A stretch of 64,000 nucleotides of DNA from Curtobacterium sp. Leaf261 (GTDB taxonomy: Bacteria > Actinomycetota > Actinomycetes > Actinomycetales > Microbacteriaceae). A program made the position numbers and the translations under genes. Location of the stretch: contig NZ_LMMJ01000001.1 in the NCBI RefSeq assembly GCF_001422205.1, positions 115,590 to 179,589 on the forward strand, read 5' to 3'. Positions 1 to 12,294 of this stretch are shown here, in pieces. Below the pieces are notes generated by a model. It had not been told where the DNA came from. It was given only the letters and a program-made list of their open reading frames with translations, and did no database searches. The stretch's first letter is position 1, and every line of letters starts with the position of its first letter.

Positions 1-260
1 GGATCGTGCTGCTGACGGTGTCGCCCGAGGCCGTCGCCGAGCGGATCTCCGGGACCAAGCGCCCGTTGCTCGCGACCGGCGGGATCGATGCCTGGACGAC
101 GATCGCCGACGAGCGCGCGGCCACGTACGCCGAGCTCGCCCACGTGGTCGTCGACACCTCGCGCCGTCCGATGTCGCGCGTCGTCGAGGACGTCGTCGCC
201 TGGGTCCGGGCCCACGATCCCGAGTCCGCCGACACCCATCCCGACCAGGAGGAACTGTGA
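1..260 (+). CDS. aroK: Shikimate kinase, C-terminal fragment (gene begins before the window)
   Basis: This is the last ~86 residues of a protein cut by the window edge. The visible part begins in mid-protein (codon phase starts at base 3) with IVLLTVSPEAVAERISG, followed by RPLL and by the helix with R-Y/TYAELA. That matches the lid and C-terminal region of shikimate kinase, which phosphorylates shikimate with ATP in the chorismate pathway. The stop overlaps the GTG start of aroB by 4 nt, so the two are translationally coupled. The ATP-binding P-loop lies outside the window, so the call rests on the C-terminal pattern and on the aroB neighbour. Confidence 0.8.
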   Translation, partial: IVLLTVSPEAVAERISGTKRPLLATGGIDAWTTIADERAATYAELAHVVVDTSRRPMSRVVEDVVAWVRAHDPESADTHPDQEEL

Positions 261-1402
261 CCGCACCCACGAACGACGTCGCCCTGCCCGAGGGCACGAC
301 CGAGATCCTCGTCGGCGGGCTCCGATCTGCGGAACCGTCGGCGGTCGGTTCCGCGTCTGACGGGTACGCGGTGTCGGTCGGCCACGGACTGCTCGGCGTC
401 GTGCCCGCGGTGCTCGGTCGCGGTGTCGCGAAGGTGCTCATCGTGCACGCCGGGCCACTCGGTGCGCGCGCGGAACAGCTGCGCGCCGCACTCGTCGAGG
501 CAGGGTACGAGGCGCTCATCGCCGAGGTGCCCGACGCCGAGGCCGGCAAGCGTGTCGAGGTCGCGGCGTTCTGCTGGCAGATCATGGGGCAGGCGGACTT
601 CACCCGCACGGACGCCGTCGTGGGGCTCGGTGGCGGCGCCGTCACTGACCTCGCCGGGTTCGTGGCCGCGACCTGGCTCCGCGGCATCGCGTGCGTGCAG
701 ATCCCGACGAGCGTGCTCGGCATGGTCGACGCGAGCGTCGGCGGCAAGACGGGCATCAACACCAACGAGGGCAAGAACCTCGTCGGCGCGTTCTCGGCCC
801 CGCGTGCCGTCCTCGTCGACCTCGACCTGGCGACCACGCTCCCGAAGAACGAGATCCTGACCGGGTTCGCCGAGATCGTGAAGGCGGGGTTCATCGCCGT
901 GCCGGAGATCCTCGACATCGTCGAGGCGGACGTCGACCGGGTGACGGACCCGACCACGCCGGAATTCCGTCGGGTCGTCGAGCTCGCGATCGACCTGAAG
1001 GCCCGTGTCGTGTCCGAGGACTTCCGCGAGCAGGGCACGCGCGAGATCCTCAACTACGGGCACACCCTCGGGCACGCGATCGAGCACGCGGAGCGGTACC
1101 AGTGGCGCCACGGTGCTGCGGTCGCGGTCGGCATGGTGTTCGCGGCCGAACTGGCACGACTGACCGGGCACCTGGACGACGCCACGGTCGATCGGCACCG
1201 TGCGATCCTCGACTCGCTGTCCCTGCCGACGAGCTACCCGTCGGGTCGCTGGCTGGGCCTCCTCGCGACGATGCGCCGCGACAAGAAGGCCAGGGCCGGC
1301 ATGCTGCGGTTCATCATCCTCGACGCGGTCGGCAAGCCCGTCGTGCTCGAAGGTCCGGAGGACGCGATGCTGTTCACGGCCTACCAGGAGGTCGGCGCGT
1401 AG
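257..1402 (+). CDS. aroB: 3-dehydroquinate synthase
   Basis: The enzyme converts DAHP to 3-dehydroquinate using NAD+ and a divalent metal, the second step of the shikimate pathway. The 381-residue product shows the glycine-rich NAD region VGLGGGAVTDLAGFVAATW, the signature PTSVLGMVDASVGGKTGIN, and the metal-binding stretch with FAEIVKAG, LNYGHTLGHAIEH and RHGAAVAVGM. Length is normal, slightly long at the N-terminus (~25 residues before the conserved fold). The GTG start overlaps the end of aroK by 4 nt. The gene usually downstream in this order (aroQ or a peptidase) is absent. Two small genes on the opposite strand sit there instead. Confidence 0.96.
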   Translation: MTAPTNDVALPEGTTEILVGGLRSAEPSAVGSASDGYAVSVGHGLLGVVPAVLGRGVAKVLIVHAGPLGARAEQLRAALVEAGYEALIAEVPDAEAGKRVEVAAFCWQIMGQADFTRTDAVVGLGGGAVTDLAGFVAATWLRGIACVQIPTSVLGMVDASVGGKTGINTNEGKNLVGAFSAPRAVLVDLDLATTLPKNEILTGFAEIVKAGFIAVPEILDIVEADVDRVTDPTTPEFRRVVELAIDLKARVVSEDFREQGTREILNYGHTLGHAIEHAERYQWRHGAAVAVGMVFAAELARLTGHLDDATVDRHRAILDSLSLPTSYPSGRWLGLLATMRRDKKARAGMLRFIILDAVGKPVVLEGPEDAMLFTAYQEVGA

Positions 1403-1429
1403 CCGTCGGTCGCCGTCCCGGGCCCGTCC

Positions 1430-1618
1430 TCACTTCCAGCGGAGCCGGTCCCGCATCCGGCGCCGCCACCAACGGAGCCGGAGCGAGATGGTGATCGGCT
1501 CGCCGTCCCACACCCGCCGTGCTTCCTCCTCGGTTCGGCCCAGCGAGCGGAGGGCGCCGAGATAGGTGATGTGGAGCTGTCGTCGCACCGACTCGCTGTA
1601 CTTGAACTGTCCGGTCAT
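1430..1618 (-). CDS. Small basic hypothetical protein (62 aa)
   Basis: I do not recognise a family. The product starts [20 protein letters not shown] and ends with an arginine/tryptophan-rich tail ([16 protein letters not shown]), giving a strongly basic protein. The chosen ATG at 1618 overlaps the stop of the upstream minus-strand gene by 4 nt (ATGA), which argues for a coupled two-gene unit. A GGAAGGGG stretch lies about 10-15 nt upstream as a possible ribosome site. A longer reading frame starting at 1651 would intrude into the upstream gene. It lies convergent to aroB, whose stop is 27 nt away. The basic aromatic tail could bind membrane or nucleic acid; that is speculation. Confidence 0.55.
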   Translation of the reverse strand: MTGQFKYSESVRRQLHITYLGALRSLGRTEEEARRVWDGEPITISLRLRWWRRRMRDRLRWK

Positions 1619-1932
1619 CGTCCGGGATCCCCTTCCGGCGGCTCGTCGCACCGCGTCTCTGTCAGCCCGGCGATCTTCCCTGCGAGGTCACGATCGCTCG
1701 GTCCGGCCCACCGTACGAACCGGAGCTGGTCCAGCACAGTTGCGGGGATGTCGTATCTCGCACGATCCGGTCGGTCGAGCTCCTGCACCGCCCAGGACAA
1801 CCGCTCCCAGAACCGCGCGCGCTCGTTCGACCGCCGTGCACTCCGCGCCGTCGCGACGCTCATCGCGGCTGCGACGAGCGCGCTGCACGCCGCGACCACC
1901 GCGGCCACGACCGCGGGTTCCCAACCGTCCAT
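1615..1932 (-). CDS. Small single-pass membrane protein of unknown function (105 aa)
   Basis: No family recognised. From the ATG at 1932 the protein begins [18 protein letters not shown] and has one hydrophobic helix (residues ~6-28). A basic helix containing [20 protein letters not shown] follows, so the remainder is probably cytoplasmic. The frame is open further upstream to 2163, but the ATG just before the hydrophobic helix is more plausible. The extension would be low-complexity and would overlap the efp promoter region. The gene overlaps the 62-aa gene behind it by 4 nt. The pair is transcribed against the flanking housekeeping genes and looks like an accessory insertion between aroB and efp. 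Confidence 0.6.
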   Translation of the reverse strand: MDGWEPAVVAAVVAACSALVAAAMSVATARSARRSNERARFWERLSWAVQELDRPDRARYDIPATVLDQLRFVRWAGPSDRDLAGKIAGLTETRCDEPPEGDPGR

Positions 1933-2019
1933 GTGTCCTCCCGTCACCGATGCTGGCCGGTGATGCGTGCCTCCAGGCCGAGTGCCCGGCCACCTGTGGA
2001 CGTGCGGCCGTCCTGCCGG

Positions 2020-2048
2020 ACCTGTGGAGAACAGCCGTCCGCTACACT
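2020..2048 (+). promoter_or_regulatory. Candidate efp promoter
   Basis: TACACT at 2043-2048 fits an actinobacterial -10 box (TANNNT). ACCTGT at 2020-2025 sits 17 nt upstream as a weak -35. It lies in the 251-nt divergent gap between the small minus-strand gene and efp, leaving a leader of about 130 nt. Confidence 0.4.
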
Positions 2049-2183
2049 CGTCCGAGGCGTTCCCGCCCGTCGCGCACCGCGCACGGCCGTGCGGAACCCG
2101 ATGGGCGCAGCCCGACCGAAGAGCCCGAGCTGGTCCCGGATCCGGACCGCCGGCACACGACACGCGAAACGGAAGAGAAGCGC

Positions 2184-2744
2184 ATGGCGAGCACCACGGA
2201 CATCAAGAACGGCGCCGTCCTCAACATGGACGGCCAGCTCTGGAGCGTCATCGACTTCCAGCACGTCAAGCCGGGCAAGGGCGGCGCGTTCGTCCGCACC
2301 AAGATGAAGAACGTCGTCTCGGGCAAGGTCGTCGACCGCACGTTCAACGCCGGTGCGCGCCTCGAGTTCGCCACGGTCGACCGTCGCGACTTCCAGTACC
2401 TCTACACGGACGGTGACCTGTTCGTCTTCATGGACACCGACACCTACGACCAGGTCAGCATCCCGGCCGAGATCGTCGGCGACGCCAAGAACTTCATGCT
2501 CGAGTCCTCCACCGCGACGATCGCGATGAACGAGGGCAACCCGCTCTACGTCGAGCTCCCCGCGAGCGTCGTGCTCGAGGTCACCTACACCGAGCCCGGC
2601 CTGCAGGGCGACCGCTCGACGGGCGGCACGAAGCCCGCGACGGTCGAGACCGGCTACCAGATCCAGGTCCCGCTGTTCCTCGAGACCGGCACGAAGGTCA
2701 AGGTCGACACCCGCACGGGCGACTACCTCAGCCGGGTCAACTAG
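2184..2744 (+). CDS. efp: Translation elongation factor P
   Basis: EF-P binds ribosomes stalled at polyproline and promotes peptide-bond formation. The 186-residue product has the normal length and three-domain pattern. The N-terminal KOW-like domain is [20 protein letters not shown]. The P-site loop [14 protein letters not shown] carries the tip lysine. The C-terminal OB domain ends [18 protein letters not shown]. The ATG at 2184, preceded by GGAAGAGAAG, is chosen. The same frame is open far upstream, but that stretch is compositionally unlike protein. nusB starts 2 nt after the stop, so the two genes are probably co-transcribed. Confidence 0.97.
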   Translation: MASTTDIKNGAVLNMDGQLWSVIDFQHVKPGKGGAFVRTKMKNVVSGKVVDRTFNAGARLEFATVDRRDFQYLYTDGDLFVFMDTDTYDQVSIPAEIVGDAKNFMLESSTATIAMNEGNPLYVELPASVVLEVTYTEPGLQGDRSTGGTKPATVETGYQIQVPLFLETGTKVKVDTRTGDYLSRVN

Positions 2745-2746
2745 GG

Positions 2747-3274
2747 ATGAGCGCACGCTCCAAGGCGCGCAAGCGTGCCCTCGACATGCTCTACGTGGCC
2801 GAGGTCCGGGAGCTCCCGATCGGCGAGGTGCTGAGCACCGAGACCGTCCGGCACCTCGACAACCCGGAACGCGCCTCGAGCTGGGACTACGCGCGGCAGA
2901 TCGTCACCGGCGTCGCCGACTGGAAGTCCGACATCGACCGCATCATCGTCGACCACGCGCAGGGCTGGACGATCGCCAGGATGCCGGTGATCGACCGCAG
3001 CATCCTCCGCGCCGGGGTGTGGGAGATCCGGTTCAACGACGAGGTCCCGAACCCGGTCGCGATCGCCGAGGCGGTCGAGCTCGCGCAGTCGCTCTCCACG
3101 GCCGAGTCGGCGGGGTTCGTCAACGGCGTGCTCGGTGCCGTGGCGGGGGAGCCGCGGAACGCCGCAGCGACCGCTGCCGGCCCCGGTGACCCGATCGCCG
3201 ACGGACTCGTCGTCGCCGAGGGCGACGACCCGGAAGAAGACGACGACGACATGACGGCCGGCACCGCGCGCTAG
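2747..3274 (+). CDS. nusB: Transcription antitermination factor NusB
   Basis: NusB binds boxA RNA with S10 (NusE) and supports antitermination, chiefly of rRNA operons. The 175-residue protein begins MSARSKARKRALDMLYVAEV, typical of the family. The helical core includes RMPVIDRSILRAGVWEI and VELAQSLSTAESAGFVNGVLG. The last ~35 residues form an acidic tail (EGDDPEEDDDDM) beyond the fold, as often seen in actinobacterial NusB. It starts 2 nt after efp. Its end is followed directly by the pyr operon leader. Confidence 0.95.
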   Translation: MSARSKARKRALDMLYVAEVRELPIGEVLSTETVRHLDNPERASSWDYARQIVTGVADWKSDIDRIIVDHAQGWTIARMPVIDRSILRAGVWEIRFNDEVPNPVAIAEAVELAQSLSTAESAGFVNGVLGAVAGEPRNAAATAAGPGDPIADGLVVAEGDDPEEDDDDMTAGTAR

Positions 3275-3292
3275 GCTGCTCCCGACAACCAC

Positions 3293-3330
3293 GTCCTTTA
3301 ATGCCGTCCTGTGAGGCGGGGAAGGAGGTC
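3293..3330 (+). promoter_or_regulatory. PyrR-binding RNA leader overlapping the pyrR ribosome site
   Basis: The leader reads TCCTTTA, then GTCCTGTGAGGC at 3306-3317, then GGGGAAGGAGG at the Shine-Dalgarno of pyrR. The 12-nt core matches the known PyrR-binding loop pattern (UCCNGNGAGG). Short complementary segments CCG/CGG and CC/GG close a small loop UGUGA. Because the element abuts the Shine-Dalgarno with no terminator in between, control is expected at translation initiation, as described for mycobacterial pyrR. UMP-bound PyrR would stabilise the loop and hide the ribosome site. The pattern is visible in the sequence; the mechanism is from the family. Confidence 0.82.
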
Positions 3331-3333
3331 GCC

Positions 3334-3888
3334 GTGGGAACCAGAACGGTCCTGCAGCAATCCGACATCACGCGCGCGCTGACGCGTATCGCCCACGAGA
3401 TCCTCGAGGCCAACTCCGGGGCCTCCGACCTCGTGGTCCTCGGGATCCCCACCCGGGGCGTCGTGCTCGCGGACCGTCTCGGCGCGGTGCTCGAGTCGAT
3501 CGAACCCGAGACCTTCGGTCCGGCGTCCGAGCGTGTCGGCCGTCTCGACGTCACCATGCACCGGGACGACCTGGGCCGTGGCCTCGGCCGGACACCGCAG
3601 CGGACCGTGATCCCGGCCGGTGGCATCGACGGCAAGGTCGTGGTGCTCGTGGACGACGTCCTCTTCTCCGGCCGGACGATCCGGGCGGCCCTCGACGCGA
3701 TCCAGAACATCGGTCGTCCGCGGGCGGTCCGACTCGCGGTCCTCGTCGACCGCGGGCACCGGGAGCTCCCGATCCGTGCCGACCACGTCGGCAAGAACCT
3801 GCCGACCGCGCTCGCGGAGCGGATCTCGTTGCACCTCGCCGAGACCGACGGTGTCGACGAGGTCGTCATCGAGGGCGGGGTGGCCTGA
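3334..3888 (+). CDS. pyrR: Bifunctional pyrimidine regulator / uracil phosphoribosyltransferase PyrR
   Basis: PyrR senses UMP, binds pyr mRNA and has weak uracil phosphoribosyltransferase activity. The 184-residue product shows the PRPP-binding motif [20 protein letters not shown] and the [14 protein letters not shown] and [20 protein letters not shown] segments of the family. The GTG at 3334 is chosen because a strong GAAGGAGG lies 4 nt upstream and the conserved protein begins there ([15 protein letters not shown]). An in-frame ATG at 3301 lies inside the regulatory element. The stop overlaps pyrB by 1 nt (TGATG), linking translation of the whole operon to control of this gene. Confidence 0.96.
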   Translation: MGTRTVLQQSDITRALTRIAHEILEANSGASDLVVLGIPTRGVVLADRLGAVLESIEPETFGPASERVGRLDVTMHRDDLGRGLGRTPQRTVIPAGGIDGKVVVLVDDVLFSGRTIRAALDAIQNIGRPRAVRLAVLVDRGHRELPIRADHVGKNLPTALAERISLHLAETDGVDEVVIEGGVA

Positions 3889-4868
3889 TGCGACACCTGC
3901 TCTCGACGAAGGACCTGTCCCGCGACGACGCGATCACCCTGCTCGACGTCGCCGAGGAGATGGCCGAGGTCAGTTCGCGCGAGGTGAAGAAGCTCCCCGC
4001 CCTCCGCGGCAAGACCGTCGTGAACCTGTTCTTCGAGGACTCGACGCGCACGCGGATCTCCTTCGAGGCAGCGGCGAAGCGCCTGTCCGCCGACGTCATC
4101 AACTTCGCGGCCAAGGGCTCGAGCGTCTCGAAGGGCGAGTCGCTCAAGGACACCGTCCAGACCCTCGGCGCGATGGGTGTCGACGGGATCGTCATCCGGC
4201 ACGGGGCGTCGGGCGCGCCGCGCGTCCTCGCCGACAGCGCGTGGATCGACGCCGCGGTCGTGAACGCCGGCGACGGCACGCACGAGCATCCGACACAGGC
4301 CCTGCTCGACGCGTTCACCATGCGTCGTCGGATCCACGGTGTCGGTTCCCGGGGACGCGACCTCGACGGCGTACGGGTCCTCATCGTCGGCGACGTGCTG
4401 CATTCCCGGGTCGCACGGTCGAACGCCTGGCTCCTCCGGACGCTCGGCGCACACGTGACCTTCGCCGCGCCGCCGACGCTCCTGCCGTCGACGCCCGAGC
4501 CGTTCGGCGCCGCGGTGCACCACGACCTCGACGTCGCCCTCGCGGAGGATCCGGACGTCGTGATGATGCTCCGGATCCAGCAGGAGCGGATGAACGAGGC
4601 CTTCTTCCCGAACCCGCGCGAGTACACGCGGCACTGGGGGCTGACGGCGCAGCGGTTCGCCCGGTTCGACGTGCGGACCCTCGTGATGCACCCCGGACCG
4701 ATGAACCGCGGGCTCGAGATCGCCGGGGTCGCGGCAGACGACCCCCGCTCGACGATCGTCGAGCAGGTCGAGAACGGCGTGTCGGTGCGGATGGCGGCGC
4801 TGTACCTGACCATGACGAGCGAAGCGACGCCAGCACCGACGTCCACCAGCCAGGAGGCGACAGCATGA
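3888..4868 (+). CDS. pyrB: Aspartate carbamoyltransferase, catalytic chain
   Basis: It condenses carbamoyl phosphate with aspartate, the first committed step of pyrimidine synthesis. The 326-residue product carries the carbamoyl-phosphate motif [13 protein letters not shown] (residues ~48-60), the [10 protein letters not shown] motif and the aspartate-site MHPGPMNRG region. No regulatory pyrI gene is nearby, consistent with actinobacterial enzymes that pair with the dihydroorotase-type protein. The C-terminal ~12 residues are Thr/Ser/Pro-rich and poorly conserved. It overlaps pyrR by 1 nt and pyrC by 4 nt. Confidence 0.97.
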   Translation: MRHLLSTKDLSRDDAITLLDVAEEMAEVSSREVKKLPALRGKTVVNLFFEDSTRTRISFEAAAKRLSADVINFAAKGSSVSKGESLKDTVQTLGAMGVDGIVIRHGASGAPRVLADSAWIDAAVVNAGDGTHEHPTQALLDAFTMRRRIHGVGSRGRDLDGVRVLIVGDVLHSRVARSNAWLLRTLGAHVTFAAPPTLLPSTPEPFGAAVHHDLDVALAEDPDVVMMLRIQQERMNEAFFPNPREYTRHWGLTAQRFARFDVRTLVMHPGPMNRGLEIAGVAADDPRSTIVEQVENGVSVRMAALYLTMTSEATPAPTSTSQEATA

Positions 4869-6262
4869 CCGCAGCACATCTGATCCGCAGCGCTCAGCTC
4901 GTCGACGGCACCCGCGCGGACATCCGCGTCGAGGGCGGCCGCATCCGAGCGGTCGGGTCCGGACTGGACACCACCGGCGCCACGGTCGTCGACGCGGACG
5001 GGCTCCTCGCCCTGCCCGGCCTCGTCGACCTGCACACGCACCTGCGGGAGCCCGGCCACGAGGAGTCCGAGACCGTGCTCAGCGGATCGCGCGCGGCCGC
5101 TGCCGGCGGTTTCACCGCCGTCAACGCGATGGCGAACTCCTCGCCGGTCGCGGACACCGCCGGGGTCGTCGAGCAGGTACAGGCGCTCGGAGACGCGGCG
5201 GGCTACGTGACGGTCCGCCCGATCGGAGCGGTGTCCCAGGGACTCCAGGGCACGCACCTCTCCGAGATCGGCGCGATGGCGACGTCCCGCGCCAGGGTCA
5301 GGGTCTTCTCCGACGACGGGTCCTGCGTCGCCGATCCGCTGCTCATGCGTCGGGCGCTCGAGTACATCAAGGGCTTCGACGGTGTCCTCGCGCAGCACGC
5401 GCAGGACCCCCGACTCACGGTGGACGCGCAGATGAACGAGGGCGCGCTGTCCGCCGAGCTGGGTCTCGCCGGGTGGCCGTCCGTGGCGGAGGAGTCGATC
5501 ATCGCCCGCGACGTCCTGCTCGCCGACCACGTCGGGGCCAGGCTCCACGTCTGCCACGTGTCGACCGCCGGCAGTGTCGAGGTCATCCGCTGGGCCAAGT
5601 CGCGGGGCATCGCCGTCACGGCCGAGGTCACCCCGCACCACCTGCTGCTCACCGAGGACCTCATCGCCGGGGCCGACGGCGCGGCCGGCTACGACGCCCG
5701 GTACAAGGTGAACCCGCCGCTCCGGCGTCGCGAGGACGTCGACGCCCTCCGTGCGGCGCTGGCCGACGGCACGATCGACATCGTCGCGACCGACCACGCG
5801 CCGCACCCGGCCGAGGCGAAGTGCTGCGAGTGGCCGGCCGCCGCGAACGGCATGGTCGGCCTCGAGTCCGCGCTGAGCGTCGTGCACGCCGCCGTCGTGA
5901 GCACCGGACAGCTCGACTGGACGGACGTCGCGCGGGTGCTCAGCGAGGCACCGGCACGCATCGGCCAGGTCTCCGGCCACGGGCAGGGTGTCGTCGTCGG
6001 CGCGCCGGCGGAGTTCACGCTCTACGACCCGTCCGCGGCTCGGGAGTTCGCCGTCACCGACCTCGCCGGCCAGTCGTCGAACTCGCCGTACCTCGGCATG
6101 ACGCTGCCCGGGCGGGTCGTCGCCACCTTCCATCACGGGTACCCGACGGTCCTCGACGGCACGGTCCGGCCCACCGAGGAGATCGCCGCCGCAGCAGCAG
6201 CCGCAGCCGCCGCAGCAGCAGCCGGAACCGCAGGCGTGGCACCGGCGGGGGCCCCCGCATGA
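4865..6262 (+). CDS. pyrC: Dihydroorotase, with a polyalanine tail
   Basis: It cyclises carbamoyl aspartate to dihydroorotate. The 465-residue protein has the metal-binding motif [17 protein letters not shown] (residues ~56-72), the later metal ligands in [11 protein letters not shown], and [12 protein letters not shown] with the catalytic Asp. After the conserved fold the C-terminus runs into ~18 alanines (from about base 6185) and ends GVAPAGAPA. The coding DNA there is a GCA/GCC trinucleotide run. The tail is outside the domain and probably dispensable. The ATG at 4865 overlaps pyrB by 4 nt, and the stop overlaps the next gene by 4 nt. Confidence 0.96.
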   Translation: MTAAHLIRSAQLVDGTRADIRVEGGRIRAVGSGLDTTGATVVDADGLLALPGLVDLHTHLREPGHEESETVLSGSRAAAAGGFTAVNAMANSSPVADTAGVVEQVQALGDAAGYVTVRPIGAVSQGLQGTHLSEIGAMATSRARVRVFSDDGSCVADPLLMRRALEYIKGFDGVLAQHAQDPRLTVDAQMNEGALSAELGLAGWPSVAEESIIARDVLLADHVGARLHVCHVSTAGSVEVIRWAKSRGIAVTAEVTPHHLLLTEDLIAGADGAAGYDARYKVNPPLRRREDVDALRAALADGTIDIVATDHAPHPAEAKCCEWPAAANGMVGLESALSVVHAAVVSTGQLDWTDVARVLSEAPARIGQVSGHGQGVVVGAPAEFTLYDPSAAREFAVTDLAGQSSNSPYLGMTLPGRVVATFHHGYPTVLDGTVRPTEEIAAAAAAAAAAAAAGTAGVAPAGAPA

Positions 6263-6789
6263 GGTGGCTCGCCGGCGCGATCATCCTGCTCGCCGTCGCC
6301 GCGCTGTTCCTCGCGATGGCGCGCACCTGGCGGACGCGCAGCCGACGTCAGGCGGAGGTCGTGCCTCCCGTCCGTGTGCCGGCCGACCTCGGAGCCGCGA
6401 CCGCGGAGTTCGACGGCTTCTACGTGGCGACGACCGTCGCCGACGACCCGCTGCAGCGGATCGCGTCCGGTCCGTGGGGCTTCCGGGGTCGCGGTGGTGT
6501 CCGCACCCACGACCGTGGTGTGGTGATGACGCTCGCCGGCGCGGACGACCGCTTCGTGGCGTGGTCCGACGTCCGCGGTGCGGACCGCGCGACCGCCGCG
6601 ATCGACCGCGTGGTCGAGCCGGGCGGACTCGTCCGACTGCGATGGACGGCGACCGGCGCCGCGGGTGCGACGGACCTGGACAGCTACTTCCGGTTCCCGG
6701 CGGGTGACGCGGGCGTGCTCGCAGCGCTCCGGGGACCGATCAGCAACGACACGAAGGACCCGCTTGCGGGCGACGAAGGAGAACGATGA
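6259..6789 (+). CDS. Membrane-anchored PH-like protein of the pyrimidine operon
   Basis: The 176-residue product has one N-terminal transmembrane helix (residues ~3-20, [18 protein letters not shown]). An RTWRTRSRR stop-transfer, a proline-rich linker and a beta-rich soluble domain of ~130 residues follow. A small membrane protein occupies the same place between pyrC and carA in many actinobacteria (for example Rv1382 in Mycobacterium tuberculosis). Its role is unknown; a membrane scaffold for the pyrimidine enzymes is only a guess. The start overlaps pyrC by 4 nt and the stop overlaps carA by 4 nt, so expression is locked to the operon. The linker (6360-6373) carries a one-mismatch copy of the dispersed 15-bp word. 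Confidence 0.8.
   Translation: MRWLAGAIILLAVAALFLAMARTWRTRSRRQAEVVPPVRVPADLGAATAEFDGFYVATTVADDPLQRIASGPWGFRGRGGVRTHDRGVVMTLAGADDRFVAWSDVRGADRATAAIDRVVEPGGLVRLRWTATGAAGATDLDSYFRFPAGDAGVLAALRGPISNDTKDPLAGDEGER
6360..6374 (-). repeat. Dispersed 15-bp word, variant copy (14/15)
   Basis: Reads CGTGCCTCCCGTCC on the plus strand, the reverse complement of GGACGGGAGGCACG. It lies in the linker after the transmembrane helix of the pyr-operon membrane protein. Confidence 0.6.
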
Positions 6790-8104
6790 CACGCGAACGG
6801 GCACTGCTCGTCCTCGAGGACGGCACCGAACACGAGGGATGGGCCTACGGCGCCCGCGGCCGCACGCTCGGCGAGGTCGTCTTCGCCACCGGGATGACCG
6901 GGTACCAGGAGACGCTCACCGACCCGTCCTACGCGGGGCAGATCGTGGTGCAGACCGCACCGCACATCGGGAACACCGGCGTCAACGACGAGGACCCGGA
7001 GTCCGGGCGGATCTGGGTCGCCGGCTACGTCGTGCGCGACCCGAGCCGCGTCGTGTCGAACCACCGCGCGACCGCGAGCCTCGACGAGCACCTGGAGCGC
7101 GACGGCATCGTCGGCATCTCGGGTGTGGACACGCGGGCGATCACCCGCCGCATCCGCGACACCGGTGCGATGAAGGGCGGGGTGTTCAGTGGCGCCGACC
7201 TCGACCTCGACGAGGGCGAGCGCCTCCGCATCGTCACCGAGCAGGACGGGATGGTCGGCCGGAACCTGTCCGCCGAGGTCTCCACGGCGGACGAGTACGT
7301 GGTCGAACCGGAGGGCGAGCGCATCGGCAGCCTCGGGGTCCTCGACCTCGGGGTCAAGACGAGCACGGTCCGCTACCTCGCCGCCCGCGGGTTCGAGGTG
7401 CACGTGCTCCCGCAGGACGTCACCATCGACCGGCTCCGCGAGCTCGACCCGGACGCGCTCTTCTACTCCAACGGGCCGGGCGACCCGTCGGCATCGGACG
7501 CGCACGTCGCGCTCCTGCAGGAGAGCCTCCGCGACGGTCGGCCCTTCTTCGGCATCTGCTTCGGGAACCAGCTCCTCGGGCGGGCGCTCGGGTTCGGCAC
7601 CTACAAGCTGCCGTTCGGGCACCGCGGCATCAACCAGCCGGTGCTCGACACGACCACCGGCAAGGTCGAGATCACGAGCCAGAACCACGGGTTCGCGGTC
7701 GACGCCCCGATCGGGGAGACGCTCGACTCGCCCGCAGGGTTCGGTCGCGTCGAGGTGAGTCACCACAGCCTGAACGACGACGTGGTCGAGGGACTCCGCG
7801 CCCTCGACATCCCGGCGTTCAGCGTGCAGTACCACCCCGAGGCGGCCGCCGGACCGCACGACAGCATGTACCTCTTCGACCGGTTCCGGGACATGGTCGT
7901 GGCGCGGAAGGCCGGGGAGCCGCTCGACGCGGCGACGGCTGACGCCACCACACCGGCAGGGTCACCGGCAGGGACGGACGGGAGGCCCGGGGCCGGGTCC
8001 GGCGCACCGGTCCCGACCGCCTCGACGAACGCACCCATGCCCGCACCGACGATCGCCTCGACGACCGCACCGACGACCGCCTCGACGAACGAAAGCAGCA
8101 ACTG

Positions 8105-8105
<1 letters not shown>
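6786..8105 (+). CDS. carA: Carbamoyl-phosphate synthase, small (glutaminase) subunit
   Basis: It hydrolyses glutamine and channels ammonia to CarB to make carbamoyl phosphate. The N-terminal small domain opens with [20 protein letters not shown]. The class I amidotransferase domain shows [11 protein letters not shown], the nucleophile motif [13 protein letters not shown] and the His-Glu pair in [10 protein letters not shown]. At 439 residues it is ~50 longer than usual. The extra C-terminal part (from ~residue 385) is an Ala/Thr/Ser/Pro-rich stretch with imperfect repeats ([25 protein letters not shown]). It overlaps the gene before by 4 nt and carB by 1 nt. Confidence 0.96.
7976..7990 (+). 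repeat. Dispersed 15-bp word, exact copy
   Basis: GGACGGGAGGCCCGG, inside the low-complexity C-terminal tail of carA. Confidence 0.7.
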
Positions 8106-11409
<3,304 letters not shown>

Positions 11410-11413
<4 letters not shown>

Positions 11414-12294
11414 CCAGCGCAACCGCAGGGCGGACGGGAGGCGCGGTGTCGTTCGGCACGCGCCTCCAGTCCGCCATGCGGTCGCGTTCGGCGCTCTGCG
11501 TCGGCATCGATCCGCACGTGGCCACGCTCGACGCGTGGGGGCTGTCGCGCGACGAGGCGGGCCTGACCGAGTTCGGTGCGGTCCTCGTCGACGCCGCGGC
11601 GGGGCGCGCCGCCGCGGTGAAGCCCCAGGTGGCGTTCTTCGAGGCGGCCGGCTCGAGCGGGTACCGGGCGCTCGAGACGACCATCCGGCGGGCACGGGAC
11701 GCCGGCCTCCTCGTCATCGCGGACGCCAAGCGCGGTGACATCGGCACCACGGGGGACGCCTACGCGGCCGCGTGGCTCGACGCCGGGTCGCCGCTGGCCT
11801 CCGACGCGCTGACGGTCTCGCCGTACCTCGGGTTCGGCGCGCTCGCGGGCACGATCAGGACCGCCAGGACGAACGGCGCCGGGCTCTTCGTCCTCGGCGC
11901 GACGAGCAACCCCGAGGGCCGGTCCGTCCAGACGGCGCTCGTGCAGGAGGGGCCGCGTTCCGGGGTGTCGCTGGCCGCCGGTATGGTCGATGACGTGGCA
12001 GACGACAACCGACGTGCGGACGGGGCGGGGATGGGATCCCTCGGCCTCGTGCTCGGCGCGACCCTCGACCTGACGGACTTCGGCATCACCGAGCGTGCCG
12101 TGGCGACCTCGCCGGTCCTCGCACCGGGGTTCGGTGCACAGGGCGCGCGCATCGAGGACCTCCGCACGGTGTTCGGTGGGATCGCCGACCAGGTGCTCGT
12201 CAACGAGTCCCGTGGGCTCCTCGGGGACGGCCCCGCCGGCGTGCGGCGTCTCGTCGCCGACCGCGCCGAGCGGATCGCGGCGGCCCTGGCGTGA
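11410..12294 (+). CDS. pyrF: Orotidine-5'-phosphate decarboxylase (type 2)
   Basis: It decarboxylates OMP to UMP, the last step of the pathway. The 294-residue product belongs to the longer type-2 branch, recognisable by LCVGIDPH near the N-terminus and the catalytic motif [33 protein letters not shown] and APGFGAQGA follow. The first ~14 residues precede the fold and include an exact copy of the dispersed 15-bp word. The GTG start overlaps carB by 4 nt, and the stop overlaps the gmk fusion by 4 nt. No pyrD or pyrE is present here. Confidence 0.96.
11432..11446 (+). repeat. Dispersed 15-bp word, exact copy
   Basis: GGACGGGAGGCGCGG, in the non-conserved N-terminal codons of pyrF. Confidence 0.7.

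Noticed and set aside
1430..1932. Toxin-antitoxin pair
   Set aside because: Sizes and overlap would fit, but neither product matches a toxin or antitoxin family I know.
1566..2183. An N-terminal extension of EF-P of more than 200 residues
   Set aside because: EF-P is complete from ATG 2184. The extension is Arg/Pro-rich, unlike any domain, and overlaps two minus-strand genes and the promoter.
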